Positions 23,610 to 33,218 of a stretch of DNA of 64,000 nucleotides are shown one piece after another. The position numbers and the translations under genes are program-made. Every line of letters starts with the position of its first letter. The first letter of the stretch is position 1. The notes under the pieces were generated by a model. The model searched no databases. It worked only from the letters and a program-made list of their open reading frames with translations, and was not told the origin of the DNA. The stretch comes from Chloroflexota bacterium (GTDB lineage Bacteria > Chloroflexota > Dehalococcoidia > Tepidiformales > Tepidiformaceae), in contig JAPPBY010000036.1 in NCBI GenBank assembly GCA_026702615.1, forward strand, positions 44,638 through 108,637, read 5' to 3'.

Positions 23610-25870
23610 GCGCGACGCCGAGGGCAGAGGAGCAGACGCCAGCCGCGACGGAGAAGCGGGGTCTGAAGGGTTCGCGCTTCAACGTGAGCATCGTGGGGGT
23701 CGCCGTGCCGGTGGCCGTCATCGCCGCCATCGGGGCGCTGGAGACGGCACAGACGGAGCGCGCCAGCCGCGAGGTGTTCTTCAACATCAAGGGCTTCGCG
23801 GTGATGTACTTCATCTTCGGGGTGGCCGTGGCGGTCATCCTGGGGGCGTTCCTGCAGCGCCTGCGGGTGTGGCGGCTGGGACGGGGACACAACGTCTTCA
23901 ACGACCTGGGCGCGCGCATCACGAACGCGCTGACCCTCGGGGCGGGCACGGGACGCGTCACGAACGACCGCTACGCGGGCGTGATGCACTGGTGCATCTA
24001 CTCGAGCTTCGCCGTCCTGACGCTGGTGACGATCCTGCTGGCGATCGACGACTACTTCGACCTGATCTTCCAGGTCGGGGGTGAGCACGCCTTCCTGGAA
24101 GGGGGCGTCTACCTGGCCTACAGCTTCGTGGGCGACCTGTTCGGCATCATCGGCCTTGTCGGCGTCGGGATGGCGGCGTTCCGCCGCTTCGGTCCGGCGC
24201 CGGCGAAGCTGACCTGGGACCGGCGGCAGTCGGAGGACGCGATCGTCGTCGGACTGCTGGGGTTCGTGCTGTTCACGGGCTTCCTGGTGGAGGGACTGCG
24301 CATCGGCGGGCATGAGATTCCCGCCGGGCACGAGAACTGGTCGTACTGGTCGCCGGGCGGCTGGGTGATCGCGAAGATCGTGGGCGCGGCGAGCGAGAGC
24401 GCGCTGCTGACGGCGCACCAGGTGTTCTGGTGGATCCACGTCGTGGGCGCATTCGGTCTGCTGACCCTGATGGCGCTGACGAAGTTCCGGCACATCATCT
24501 TCGCGCCGGTGAACGCCTTCCTGAAGCGCCCGGCGGTTCCCGCCTACCTCGCGCCGATGGGCGACTTCGAGCAGCTGATCGAGGAAGGGGCGAGCCTGGG
24601 CGCAGGCAAGGTGCAGGACTTCTCCTGGAAGCAGCTCTTCGACGCGGATACGTGCGTGCGCTGCGGGCGCTGCACCGACGTATGTCCGGCCTACACGGCG
24701 GGGCAACCGCTCTCGCCGATGGCGATCGTCCAGGACCTGAAGTCGTACATGAACCATGCCGGGCCGCTGTTGATTGCGGGGAAGGACCCCTCAGAAAAGG
24801 TCGAGGGCGAGCTGGTAGGCGACTACGTGAAGGACGAGTCGCTGTGGGCCTGCCGCACGTGCATGGCCTGCGTGCAGGAGTGCCCGGTGCTGATCGAGCA
24901 TGTGCCCACGATCGTCGACATGCGCCGCTACCTGGTGATGGAGCAGGCGCGCATCCCGGGAACGGCCCAGGAGACGCTGCAGAACATCGAGCAGCGCGGC
25001 CACCCCTGGCGCGGCACGCAGCTGACGCGCGAGACATGGATGGAGCAGCTCCGCGAGGAGGGCATCGAGGTGCCGATCTTCGACGGGTCGCAGGAGTATC
25101 TGTACTGGGTGGGCTGCTCGGGCGCGCTGGTCGAGCGCAACATGCCGATCACGAAGTCGGTCGTGCGATTGCTGATCGAGGCGGGCGTGAGCTTCGGCGT
25201 GCTGGGGCAGCAGGAGACCTGCACGGGAGACCCGGCGCGGCGGCTCGGGAGCGAGTTCCTCTACGCGACGCTGGCGGAGACGAACGTGGCCTCGATGAAC
25301 GAGATCGGTGTGCGGCGCGTGATCACGGCCTGCCCCCACTGCTTCAACACATTCAAGAACGAGTACCCGGACTTCGACGGGCAGTGGGAGGTCACGCATC
25401 ACGCGGAGTTCCTCCAGCTGCTGCTGGCGCAGGGGAAGCTGCAGCCGAAGGAGATGGGCGGCCAGACGATCACGTACCACGACTCGTGCTACCTGGGCCG
25501 GGGCAACGGCATCATGGACGCGCCCCGCGAGGTGCTCGACCAGATTCCCGGCGCCGAGCTGGTGGAGATGCCGCGCAGCCGCGAGCAGGGGCTCTGCTGC
25601 GGCGCGGGCGGCGGCAACATGTGGCTGGAGGAGTCGGGCACGCGGGTAAACCACCTGCGCACGGCGGAGGCGGCGAACACGGGCGCGAGCATCGTGGCGA
25701 CGGCCTGCCCGTTCTGCATCCAGATGTTCGAGGACGGCATCCCCGCCGTTCAGCCGGACGAGGAGGCACGCTCGATCCAGGCCTTCGACATCGCGGAGCT
25801 GCTGGAAGTGAGCGTCGCGCCGCCGCGTCCGGCGGGCGAGGGCGCCATTCCGCCGGGGGTCGCGGGGTAG
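23606..25870 (+). CDS. Membrane Fe-S oxidoreductase (NarI-like plus two CCG domains)
   Basis: 754 residues. An N-terminal membrane region (about 30-300, six or so helices, with conserved His residues for haem b) resembles the nitrate reductase gamma subunit. It is followed by two [4Fe-4S] motifs ([14 protein letters not shown] from C350; [12 protein letters not shown] from C416) and two heterodisulfide-reductase CCG cysteine-rich domains ([24 protein letters not shown]). This architecture matches the ETF:(methyl)menaquinone oxidoreductases that pass electrons from acyl-CoA dehydrogenases to the quinone pool. The coupling to an acyl-CoA synthetase supports that role here. Confidence 0.88.
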   Translation: MSATPRAEEQTPAATEKRGLKGSRFNVSIVGVAVPVAVIAAIGALETAQTERASREVFFNIKGFAVMYFIFGVAVAVILGAFLQRLRVWRLGRGHNVFNDLGARITNALTLGAGTGRVTNDRYAGVMHWCIYSSFAVLTLVTILLAIDDYFDLIFQVGGEHAFLEGGVYLAYSFVGDLFGIIGLVGVGMAAFRRFGPAPAKLTWDRRQSEDAIVVGLLGFVLFTGFLVEGLRIGGHEIPAGHENWSYWSPGGWVIAKIVGAASESALLTAHQVFWWIHVVGAFGLLTLMALTKFRHIIFAPVNAFLKRPAVPAYLAPMGDFEQLIEEGASLGAGKVQDFSWKQLFDADTCVRCGRCTDVCPAYTAGQPLSPMAIVQDLKSYMNHAGPLLIAGKDPSEKVEGELVGDYVKDESLWACRTCMACVQECPVLIEHVPTIVDMRRYLVMEQARIPGTAQETLQNIEQRGHPWRGTQLTRETWMEQLREEGIEVPIFDGSQEYLYWVGCSGALVERNMPITKSVVRLLIEAGVSFGVLGQQETCTGDPARRLGSEFLYATLAETNVASMNEIGVRRVITACPHCFNTFKNEYPDFDGQWEVTHHAEFLQLLLAQGKLQPKEMGGQTITYHDSCYLGRGNGIMDAPREVLDQIPGAELVEMPRSREQGLCCGAGGGNMWLEESGTRVNHLRTAEAANTGASIVATACPFCIQMFEDGIPAVQPDEEARSIQAFDIAELLEVSVAPPRPAGEGAIPPGVAG

Positions 25871-25904
25871 GGTTTCCCGCTGAACGGTCGGCGCCGCTGA
25901 TCGC

Positions 25905-25910
25905 TACCAT
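25905..25910 (+). promoter_or_regulatory. Leaderless -10 box for the DNA methyltransferase gene
   Basis: TACCAT followed by 6 nt (CGCCTC) and the ATG at 25917. Confidence 0.45.
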
Positions 25911-25916
25911 CGCCTC

Positions 25917-26792
25917 ATGAGCGGGACTGCTGAGCCACGCGGCATCGTGCACTGCGCCGACGGGGTGGAGGTGGCGCGGGGATTGGCAGATGAGTCGGTG
26001 GACCTCGTGTACCTGGACCCGCCGTTCAACACGGGGAAGCGGCAGGAGCGTAGGCGCCTGAGGACGCGGCGGGCGGAGGAAGGTGGCGGCGATCGGACGG
26101 GATTCGGCGGGCGGCGGTACGAGACGGTTCGGCTGGGATCGACGTCATTCGATGACGCCTTCGACAACTACCTCGGGTTCCTCGAGCCGTTCCTTGTGGA
26201 GTCGCGCCGGCTGCTGAAGGCGAGTGGCTCGCTCTACCTGCACCTCGATTACCGGGAAGCGCACTACGCGAAGGTGCTGCTGGACGAGATCTTCGGGCGG
26301 GAGTGCTTCGTCAACGAGATCATCTGGGCGTACGACTACGGGGGTCGCACGAAGAAGCGCTGGCCGGCGAAGCACGACACCATCCTGTTCTACGCGAAGG
26401 ACCCGGAGCGGAACCTGTTCAATGCGGACGAGGTCGAGCGCATTCCGTACATGGCGCCGGGCCTCGTGGGGGCGGAGAAGGCGGCGCGGGGGAAGCTGCC
26501 GACGGACGTCTGGTGGCACACGATCGTGAGCCCGACAGGCAAGGAGAAGCTCGGGTACCCGACGCAGAAGCCGCTGGGGGTGCTAAAACGCATCGTGAGC
26601 GCGTCGTCGCCGCCGGGCGGGCTGGTGGTGGACCTGGTGGCGGGGAGCGGGACGGCGGGGGCGGCAGCGCTGGAGCTGGGGCGGCGCTTCGTGCTGGCGG
26701 ACAAGTCCGAAGAGGCGTTCGCGGTGATGCGGAAGCGCTTCGCGGGGGAGGCGGGGGTGGAGTTTTGGGAACCGGAGGGGGAAGGGCCTTGA
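25917..26792 (+). CDS. Site-specific DNA methyltransferase, beta class, orphan
   Basis: Amino-methyltransferase (N6-adenine or N4-cytosine) of 291 residues. Motif IV, DPPFNTG, is near residue 38 and motif I, LVAGSGT, near 245, the order that defines the beta class. The PTQKPLGVLKRIV block precedes motif I. An arginine-rich insertion (about 45-75, RRRLRTRRAEEGGGDRTG) sits between motif IV and the target-recognition region. No restriction endonuclease is adjacent, so it is probably a solitary, regulatory-type methylase. Confidence 0.85.
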   Translation: MSGTAEPRGIVHCADGVEVARGLADESVDLVYLDPPFNTGKRQERRRLRTRRAEEGGGDRTGFGGRRYETVRLGSTSFDDAFDNYLGFLEPFLVESRRLLKASGSLYLHLDYREAHYAKVLLDEIFGRECFVNEIIWAYDYGGRTKKRWPAKHDTILFYAKDPERNLFNADEVERIPYMAPGLVGAEKAARGKLPTDVWWHTIVSPTGKEKLGYPTQKPLGVLKRIVSASSPPGGLVVDLVAGSGTAGAAALELGRRFVLADKSEEAFAVMRKRFAGEAGVEFWEPEGEGP

Positions 26793-26867
26793 AGCCGCGG
26801 CGGCTGGCGCGTACGGTGGAGGAGTCGGTGCAACAGTTGCGCCATGCGCCGGCGATGGGAGTGCGAC

Positions 26868-27125
26868 ATGGTCACGCGTGACGCGGCTGAGGATCTTCGG
26901 GAGCGCGAAGAGGCGATGGCCACGTGGCGGTGGTGGGAAGCGCACTACGACGAGTTGTTGGAGCGCTATCCCGAGCAGTTCGTCGTGATCGATAAGGACC
27001 GCCAAGTCATAGGTGCGTACCCGCACCTCACGGATGCCTCCGCCGCGGTTGAGGCGATGGGCCTCGACTTCAGCGATGACGTGGACCTCGAGTTCATTAC
27101 CGCACAGAAGAGCTGGCATCTGTGA
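26868..27125 (+). CDS. DUF5678-like small protein
   Basis: 85 residues from ATG 26868 (an in-frame ATG at 26844 is also possible). The core WWEAHYDELLERYPEQFVVIDKDRQVIG resembles DUF5678: a helix then a Y-P-x-x-x-V-x-I-x-D-x-x-V beta strand pair. Function unknown. Its TGA overlaps the GTG start of the retropepsin-like gene by 4 nt (GTGA), so the two are translated together. Confidence 0.65.
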   Translation: MVTRDAAEDLREREEAMATWRWWEAHYDELLERYPEQFVVIDKDRQVIGAYPHLTDASAAVEAMGLDFSDDVDLEFITAQKSWHL

Positions 27126-27550
27126 TCACGGGCTTGTTCGAGTCCCGATATGGGTTCCCTGTCGTCGGTGTGCGCGTGGGCATCGGGGGTGTCAGCGAGC
27201 GGTACCTGGTGCCATTCCTGATTGACACGGGCTCGTCGACCACGGTCATCCATGCTCGAGACGCACACCACAGGCTTCGGCTACGCGAGGCAGATCTCGA
27301 CCCCCGGGCATGGCCAGCGGATGAGATTCGGGTGAGTAGCGGGATAGGGGGCGGCGCGCCCTATCGCCTGGTGAGCGCTTCCTACGAGTTCGCCCACGAG
27401 GATGGCACAGCTGAGGCATTCGCGGGAACCCTCGAACTGGGAGGCTTGGGCTCCGAAGGGCTCCCCTCGCTGCTGGGGTGGGATGTGCTCCGGCACTTCC
27501 GGCTCGACCTGAACGCGAGCCGCGGCAGCGTAGCCCTGCTGGCGCCGTAG
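27122..27550 (+). CDS. Retropepsin-like aspartic protease domain protein
   Basis: 142 residues, single-domain. FLIDTGSSTTVIHARD carries the D-T-G-S catalytic triad of pepsin/retropepsins, and GWDVLRHFRLDLN near the C-terminus is the typical second hydrophobic loop. One lobe only, so it should act as a homodimer. No signal peptide, so it is probably cytoplasmic. Coupled to the preceding DUF5678-like gene by a 4-nt overlap; starts with GTG. Substrate unknown. Confidence 0.78.
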   Translation: MITGLFESRYGFPVVGVRVGIGGVSERYLVPFLIDTGSSTTVIHARDAHHRLRLREADLDPRAWPADEIRVSSGIGGGAPYRLVSASYEFAHEDGTAEAFAGTLELGGLGSEGLPSLLGWDVLRHFRLDLNASRGSVALLAP

Positions 27551-27607
27551 GGCCACCGCCCTCTCACCGCTCCGGTATCATCCGCGCGGCACTCACGGAC
27601 CGGAGGT

Positions 27608-28846
27608 ATGCGCATGGTGCGCGCCGAGATCATCGAACGGCAGAACGAGATCAAGCAGACGCCGATGCTGGAACGCATCGAGAGCATGCGGGAGATGCTG
27701 CGGGCAGCAGGAGACGAAGCACAGGAGCTTCGCCACCTGCCGGCCTGGGCGGCCAAGGAGATGGCCGCCAACGGCTTCTACCGCTACGCGCTGCCGAAGG
27801 AGCTCGGCGGGGAGGACGTGACCGCTCGCGAGCAGATCGAGAACGTCGAGCTGGTCTCGTCGATCGACGGCTCGGTGGGGTGGTGCACGCACATCAACTC
27901 GGAGATCAACGGCCTCGTCGTGCGGCGCATGGACCGCGCCCTGTGCGACAAGATCTTCGATGACTGGGACGCGCTCGTGTGCTCGGGACTCGGCCCGCCG
28001 AACGGGCCCAACCCGGGGCGCACAGCGAAGCGCGAGGGCGACGGCTGGCGACTGAGCTACCAGGGCTCGTTCGCGAGCGGCTGCCACAACGCGACCTGGA
28101 ACTTCGTGATGTCGCCGGTTGTGATGAACGAGGAGACGGGCGAGGGTGCGGAGAACTCGTTCATGGTGCCGAAGGGCGAGTTCGAGATCGTCGATACGTG
28201 GGACACGGCGGGGATGCGCGGCAGCGGCAGCCACGACGTGCGCATGGACGGCACCTACGTGCCGCCCGAGCACCTACTGCCGGATCGCCCCCTGGCGCCG
28301 AGCGAGCAGTGGGACAACCCGACATTCCGGAATCCCTGCCACGCCGTCTACAACAAGTCGGCGGTGGCGCTGGGCGTCTGCAAGGGCGCCCTGGAGTCGT
28401 TCATCGACCTCGCGAACATCAAGACCCCGTGGGGCCTGACCTCTCCCCTGAAGGACATGCCGCAGGTGCACTACCGCATCGGCGAGGCGATGGCGACGTA
28501 CATGGCGGCGCGCACCTTCGTGCTGGACACGCAGGACGCGCTTGAAGCGCACCTGGGGCCGAAGCCCTCCGAGGGTGGGCGGCTCGAGCCGGAGTGGGAC
28601 GTCTTCTGGCCGGCGTACCTGGCCTGCGCGCACTCGGCGCAGGCGGTACGGCACGTCGTCGGCATCATCAACAACACGGCCGGGACGACCGGGAGCCGCA
28701 TGGACAGCCCGCTGGAGCGCCACCTGCGTGACGCGCACCAGTCGGCGACGCACGCGCTGATCTCGTGGCGGCACTACGAGGACCTCGGCAAGACCTTCGT
28801 GGGGCACGATCCCGCGGCGAACTACATGGAACTGCGCCGCGCCTAA
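27608..28846 (+). CDS. Acyl-CoA-dehydrogenase-fold flavoprotein, copy 1
   Basis: 412 residues of the acyl-CoA dehydrogenase/group D flavin monooxygenase superfamily (HsaA/HpaB-like). N-terminal LPKELGGEDVTAREQIENVE, the SIDGSVGWC block, the flavin-binding FASGCHNATW, and GMRGSGSHDVRMDGTYVP match that superfamily more than true acyl-CoA dehydrogenases; the C-terminal HGxxG-like region is NTAGTTGSRMDSPLERHLRD. It may hydroxylate an aromatic substrate with reduced flavin; the nitroreductase gene nearby could supply it. A close paralogue follows 80 bp downstream. Confidence 0.82.
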   Translation: MRMVRAEIIERQNEIKQTPMLERIESMREMLRAAGDEAQELRHLPAWAAKEMAANGFYRYALPKELGGEDVTAREQIENVELVSSIDGSVGWCTHINSEINGLVVRRMDRALCDKIFDDWDALVCSGLGPPNGPNPGRTAKREGDGWRLSYQGSFASGCHNATWNFVMSPVVMNEETGEGAENSFMVPKGEFEIVDTWDTAGMRGSGSHDVRMDGTYVPPEHLLPDRPLAPSEQWDNPTFRNPCHAVYNKSAVALGVCKGALESFIDLANIKTPWGLTSPLKDMPQVHYRIGEAMATYMAARTFVLDTQDALEAHLGPKPSEGGRLEPEWDVFWPAYLACAHSAQAVRHVVGIINNTAGTTGSRMDSPLERHLRDAHQSATHALISWRHYEDLGKTFVGHDPAANYMELRRA

Positions 28847-28926
28847 CGCGGACGCTCCAGGTCGGGGCCCCGCCGCGAGGGGGGCTCCCGAATCATCACG
28901 CGGCACTCAAGGACCGGAGGGGCGGC

Positions 28927-30159
28927 ATGGTGCGACCCGAGATCATCGAGCGGCGGGACGAGATCGAGCAGACGCCGATGCTCGACCGCGTCGCGAGCAT
29001 CGCGGAAGCGCTGCAGCAGGCAGGCGATGAGGCGCAGGAACTGCGCCACATGCCCGGCTGGGGGTCGAAGGAGATGGCCGGCCAGGGCCTCTACCGCATG
29101 GCGGTGCCGAGGGAGTTGGGTGGCGAGAACCTGAGCGCACGCGAGCAGATCGAGGCTATCGAGGCCGCCGCCGCGATCGACGGCTCGGTGGGCTGGATCG
29201 TGCAGATCCACTCGGAGACCAACGGTCTGGTGTTGCGGCAGATGGACCGCGCCCTCGCTGACAAGGTGTTCGACGACTGGGATGCGGTCGTCGTTGGCGG
29301 GCTGGGGACGCCGAACGGTCCGAACCCGGGGCAGACGGCCCGGCGCGAGGGCGACGGCTGGCGGCTCAGCTACCAGGGCGCCTTCGCGAGCGGGTGCCAC
29401 AACGCCACCTGGGCCTTCGTCATCTCGCCCTTCGTCGTCGACGAGGCCACGGGGGAGGGGGCGGAGAACTCCTTCCTGGTGCCCCGCGAGGACTTTGAGA
29501 TCATCGACACGTGGAACTCGGCGGGGATGCGCGGGAGCGGTAGCCACGACATCCGCATGGACGGCACCTACGTGCCGCCCGAACACCTGCTGCCGGGACG
29601 GGCGCTGGCCCCGAGCCAACAGTGGGATGGCGCGACCCTGCGGAACCCGTGTCACGCCGTCTACACGAAGTCGGCGGTGGCTCTGGGCGTCTGCAAGGCG
29701 GCGATCGAGTCGTTCATCGACCTCGCCCAGAAGAAGACGCCCTGGGGGCTCGCCTCACCGCTGATGGACATGCCGCAGGTGCACTACCGCATCGGCGAGG
29801 CGCAGGCGACCTACATGGCGGCGCGCACGTTCATGCTGGAGACGCAGGACGCGATGGAGGCCAACCTCGGGCCGGGAGCCTCGGAGGGCGGGCGGCTGAC
29901 GCCCGACTGGGAGGTCTATCGGGAGGCGTACCTGGCCTGTGCGCACGCGGCCCAGGCGGTGCGCTCCGTGGTGGGAATCATCAACAACACCGCGGGCACG
30001 ACCGGCAGCCGCATGGAGAGCCCGCTGGAACGCCAGTTGCGGGACGCGCAGCAGTCGGCGACGCACACGCTGATCACGTGGCGACACTACGAGGACCTCG
30101 GCAAGACCTTCGTGGGACACGACCCCGCAATCAACTACACCGAGCTGGCCCGGGCCTAG
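28927..30159 (+). CDS. Acyl-CoA-dehydrogenase-fold flavoprotein, copy 2
   Basis: 410 residues, clear tandem paralogue of the preceding gene: nearly identical blocks include GCHNATW, MRGSGSHD-[V/I]-RMDGTYVPPEHLLP, VHYRIGEA and VGIINNTAGTTGSRM. The upstream 25 bp (CGCGGCACTCA-[A/C]-GGACCGGAGG) is conserved as well, so the duplication included the ribosome binding site. Differences cluster in the N-terminal third, as expected if substrate range has diverged. Confidence 0.82.
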   Translation: MVRPEIIERRDEIEQTPMLDRVASIAEALQQAGDEAQELRHMPGWGSKEMAGQGLYRMAVPRELGGENLSAREQIEAIEAAAAIDGSVGWIVQIHSETNGLVLRQMDRALADKVFDDWDAVVVGGLGTPNGPNPGQTARREGDGWRLSYQGAFASGCHNATWAFVISPFVVDEATGEGAENSFLVPREDFEIIDTWNSAGMRGSGSHDIRMDGTYVPPEHLLPGRALAPSQQWDGATLRNPCHAVYTKSAVALGVCKAAIESFIDLAQKKTPWGLASPLMDMPQVHYRIGEAQATYMAARTFMLETQDAMEANLGPGASEGGRLTPDWEVYREAYLACAHAAQAVRSVVGIINNTAGTTGSRMESPLERQLRDAQQSATHTLITWRHYEDLGKTFVGHDPAINYTELARA

Positions 30160-30188
30160 CGCGGTCGGGCAGAGACAGGAGCAACACG

Positions 30189-30884
30189 ATGGCAGAACGC
30201 GAACCGCTCGACGTGCTGGAGGCGATCCACTCGACGCCGGCCCGCCGTTTCCTCGGGTCCGACCCGATTCCCGACGAGATCCTGTGGGAGCTGCTGGACG
30301 CGGCCATCCGCGGGCCGACGGGCGGGAACTCGCAGATCTGGGGCTGGGTGGTCGTGCGCGACGAAGCCAAGAAGGCGCAGATCGCCGAGTGGTGGAAGGG
30401 CGTGTTCGAGGCGACCTACGGGCGCGCCGACCCCGCCGCGCTCGAAGGGGGTGGACGCGTCCAGTTCTCCGACTTCGACAAGGTGGTGGACGCGGAGACG
30501 GGGCTCGACGCCTCGGGACTGCGCTCAGTGACCTACCTGGCGAACCACATCGGCGAGGCGCCGGTGCTGATGGTGCCGGTGCTCACGGGTGCGGCCGGAG
30601 GGCCGGAGTCGACGCGCACCGGGATGACCTACGGGGGCTTTATCTTCGGGGCCATCCAGAACCTGGCGCTGGCGGCGCGCGCCTACGGCATCGGCGCGCC
30701 GCTCACGACGTTCGGGACGGGCAAGGCGCTCGACGAGCTGCTCGAGCTTCCCGCAGGCGCAACAGCAGTCGCGATCGTGCCGCTGGGGTACCCGATTCGG
30801 GGGCGTTTCTCGCAGCCCCGCCGGATGCCGGTCGAGAACGTCGTCCACTTCGACACCTGGGGAAATTTTCAGAAGCGCCCCTAG
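30189..30884 (+). CDS. Nitroreductase-family flavoprotein
   Basis: 231 residues. FMN-binding start STPARRFLGSDPIPDEILWELLDAAIRGPTGGNSQIW is the nitroreductase signature (R-R-F, then A-x-x-x-P-S/T-x-x-N-x-Q). The C-terminal ALAARAYGIGAPLTTF and VAIVPLGYPI complete the fold. It lies 29 bp after the second flavoprotein gene and is probably in the same transcript, where it could act on the same pathway or recycle flavin. Confidence 0.85.
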   Translation: MAEREPLDVLEAIHSTPARRFLGSDPIPDEILWELLDAAIRGPTGGNSQIWGWVVVRDEAKKAQIAEWWKGVFEATYGRADPAALEGGGRVQFSDFDKVVDAETGLDASGLRSVTYLANHIGEAPVLMVPVLTGAAGGPESTRTGMTYGGFIFGAIQNLALAARAYGIGAPLTTFGTGKALDELLELPAGATAVAIVPLGYPIRGRFSQPRRMPVENVVHFDTWGNFQKRP

Positions 30885-30979
30885 CTGTACCAGCCGCAGG
30901 GATGTAGCCGATCCGAGTTCGGGGCGGCCCGCCGGGGCTTTGGGGCTGTATCGTTCGCGCACTCACAGGAGGCTCCACG

Positions 30980-31786
30980 ATGCCCGATATCGTCACGCTT
31001 GAGCGACCGCGAGAAGGGGTCGCGCTCATTACCATGTCCAACCCCGACATCAACAACCACGGCTCGTGGGAGGGGGTGGAACAGCTGGGGGACGCGCTGG
31101 TAGAGGCGCGCGAGGGGGGCGCCCGGGTCTCGGTGCTGGCCTCGGGGACGCCGGGGCACTGGTACGAGCACGCCTGGCTGCGCGACCTTCGCAACACGGT
31201 CATCGGGGAGCCGACGACGGGAACGGGCGGCGGCTGGGGCGTCTGCCTGCAGGAGCTGGCGAAGACGCCGGTCGTGACGATTGCGGCCATCTCCGGGGAC
31301 TGCTCCGGGGGCGGCGCGGAGCTGGGGTGGGCCTGCGACCTGCGCATCGCGGAGGAGCAGGCGCGCTTCGGGCAGCCGGAGGTCCAGATCGCGCTGACGA
31401 CCGGCATCGGGGGGACGAGCCGGCTGGCGCGCATCATCGGGCGCACGGCAACGGCGGAGATGGTGCTCGACGGCACCCCGATGACGGCGCAGCGCATCTA
31501 CGAGCTGGGCGGGGTGAACCGGGTGGTGCCTGATGGCACGTCGGTGGAGATAGCGCTGGACTGGGCGAGTCGCCTGGCCGACCGCCCGGCCAAGGCGCTG
31601 GCGACGCTCAAGCAGATCCTGATCGACAACGACGACCTGGGCCTGTCGGAGGCGCTCACGAACGAGCAGCGCCTCTTCCAGACGGTCGTCGGCACGGAGG
31701 AAGCGATCGCGACGATGGGCGACATCCAGGACCGCTTCGACGCGGGGGAGTCGATCGAGTCGGTCTACGGGTCACCGCGGCCGTAA
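30980..31786 (+). CDS. Enoyl-CoA hydratase/isomerase family protein
   Basis: Crotonase superfamily, 268 residues. The oxyanion-hole region ISGDCSGGGAELGWACDLRIAEEQARFGQPEV is intact, with the second block TTGIGGTSRLARIIGR. The usual A-G-x-D acyl-CoA stretch is replaced by SGTPGHWYEHAWLRDLRN, so substrate and reaction may differ from simple enoyl hydration. ACAGGAGG precedes the ATG. Fits the acyl-CoA catabolism theme of this region. Confidence 0.82.
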   Translation: MPDIVTLERPREGVALITMSNPDINNHGSWEGVEQLGDALVEAREGGARVSVLASGTPGHWYEHAWLRDLRNTVIGEPTTGTGGGWGVCLQELAKTPVVTIAAISGDCSGGGAELGWACDLRIAEEQARFGQPEVQIALTTGIGGTSRLARIIGRTATAEMVLDGTPMTAQRIYELGGVNRVVPDGTSVEIALDWASRLADRPAKALATLKQILIDNDDLGLSEALTNEQRLFQTVVGTEEAIATMGDIQDRFDAGESIESVYGSPRP

Positions 31787-31880
31787 CCCACAACCGCTTG
31801 CGGGGAGGCGTACGATAGGGGCCATTCCGGGCCGGGATGGGTTGCGTTTGGCCGCCGAGTCGGGCCCGGCGGGGGTTTTG

Positions 31881-33218
31881 ATGTCCACAGAGGCAATGTC
31901 GAAGCACGACCTGGCGATGATGGAGGCGGAGGGGCAGTGCCCGTTCAGCGTCGAGGACGTTGACCTGTTCGCGCCGGGCAGCCAGGAGTACTGGTTCGAC
32001 GCGTACCGCATCCTGCACAAGGACGCGCCCGTGCTGCGCATTCCGGGGGGCGGCGATACGCCGGACAAGGACGGTTTCATCCTCACGAAGTACGAGGACG
32101 TGGCGCGCATCGTGCGGGACACGGAGACGTTCCCGCTCAACTACGGCCAGCGCAACGCGGGGCAGGAAGTGGAGCGGGAGATCCTGCTCGAGGAGGGCCA
32201 CGGGGACGCCATCGACGCGGGGCTGTCGCTGCGTCCGAACATGGAGCAGCACCGGTGGCACCGCGAGCAGCTCACGAATCCGTGGGTGGGGGCGGTGGGC
32301 GCCGGCCGCAACACGGAGATGATCACCGGCTTCGTGAACGAGCTCATCGACCGCTGGATCGACCGGGGCTCGGTCGAGTACGTGACGGAGTTCGCGGCGC
32401 CGCTGCCGCAGATGGTGATCACGACGATTCTCGGGTTCCCGCTGGAAGACATGCCCACCCTGCGGAAGTGGGAGGAGGCGCAGGTTCGGCGCTTCGTGTT
32501 CGGGTCGACGCACCGGAACTTGCTGCCGGAAGAGGACGAGGCGGAGAACGCGCGCACGCTGGCGGCCTTCCACGAGTACATCGGGAAGCACGTGCGCGAA
32601 AAGCGGCAGAACCCGAAGGACGACATGATCTCCTACCTGACGCAGGTGGAGTACGGCGATGAGAAGCGGCCGCTCACCGACGCCGAGGTGGTGAGCGTCG
32701 CCTACGGGATGCACATCGGCGGCAATGAGACGACGCAGTACGCGCTGACGGCCGAGGCGATGGTGCTCGCGCAGAAGCCGGAGCTGGCGGAAGAGCTTCG
32801 CGCGGACCGCTCGAAGGTGCGGTTCTTCGTGGAGGAGTGCCTGCGGCTGTACGCGCCGACGCAGGGCCTCTCGGGGCGGCGGCCGATCAAGGACATCGTC
32901 GTGCAGGGCGTGACAATCCCGGCGGGGTCGGTGATCCACCTGCGCTACGGGGCGGGGAACCGCGACGAGGAGGAGTACCCGAACGCGGAGGAGATCGACC
33001 TGACGCGCCCGAGTCCGGGGCGGCACGTGACCTTCGGGCAGGGGCCGCGGTCGTGTCCGGGAGCGGGGCTCTCGCGGCTGGAGCAGAACATCGCCACGAA
33101 CGTGATCCTCGACCGGCTGGACGACCTGCGCCTGGCGCCCGGGAAGAACGACCTGCGACACCAGCCGGGCGTGATGCTCGGGCTGCTGGAGCTGAACCTG
33201 GAGTTCAACCAGCGGTAA
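31881..33218 (+). CDS. Cytochrome P450
   Basis: Haem-thiolate monooxygenase of 445 residues. The haem loop is FGQGPRSCPG with axial Cys392; the E-x-x-R pair is E319/R322 (EECLRL); the oxygen-binding I-helix reads HIGGNETTQ (279-286). No membrane anchor, so a soluble class I-type bacterial P450 needing a ferredoxin partner, not seen here. Start ATG 31881 preferred over the upstream in-frame start at 31842. The 3' part of the gene (from 32645) belongs to a perfect 971-bp tandem duplication and reappears in the next ORF. Confidence 0.93.
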   Translation: MSTEAMSKHDLAMMEAEGQCPFSVEDVDLFAPGSQEYWFDAYRILHKDAPVLRIPGGGDTPDKDGFILTKYEDVARIVRDTETFPLNYGQRNAGQEVEREILLEEGHGDAIDAGLSLRPNMEQHRWHREQLTNPWVGAVGAGRNTEMITGFVNELIDRWIDRGSVEYVTEFAAPLPQMVITTILGFPLEDMPTLRKWEEAQVRRFVFGSTHRNLLPEEDEAENARTLAAFHEYIGKHVREKRQNPKDDMISYLTQVEYGDEKRPLTDAEVVSVAYGMHIGGNETTQYALTAEAMVLAQKPELAEELRADRSKVRFFVEECLRLYAPTQGLSGRRPIKDIVVQGVTIPAGSVIHLRYGAGNRDEEEYPNAEEIDLTRPSPGRHVTFGQGPRSCPGAGLSRLEQNIATNVILDRLDDLRLAPGKNDLRHQPGVMLGLLELNLEFNQR

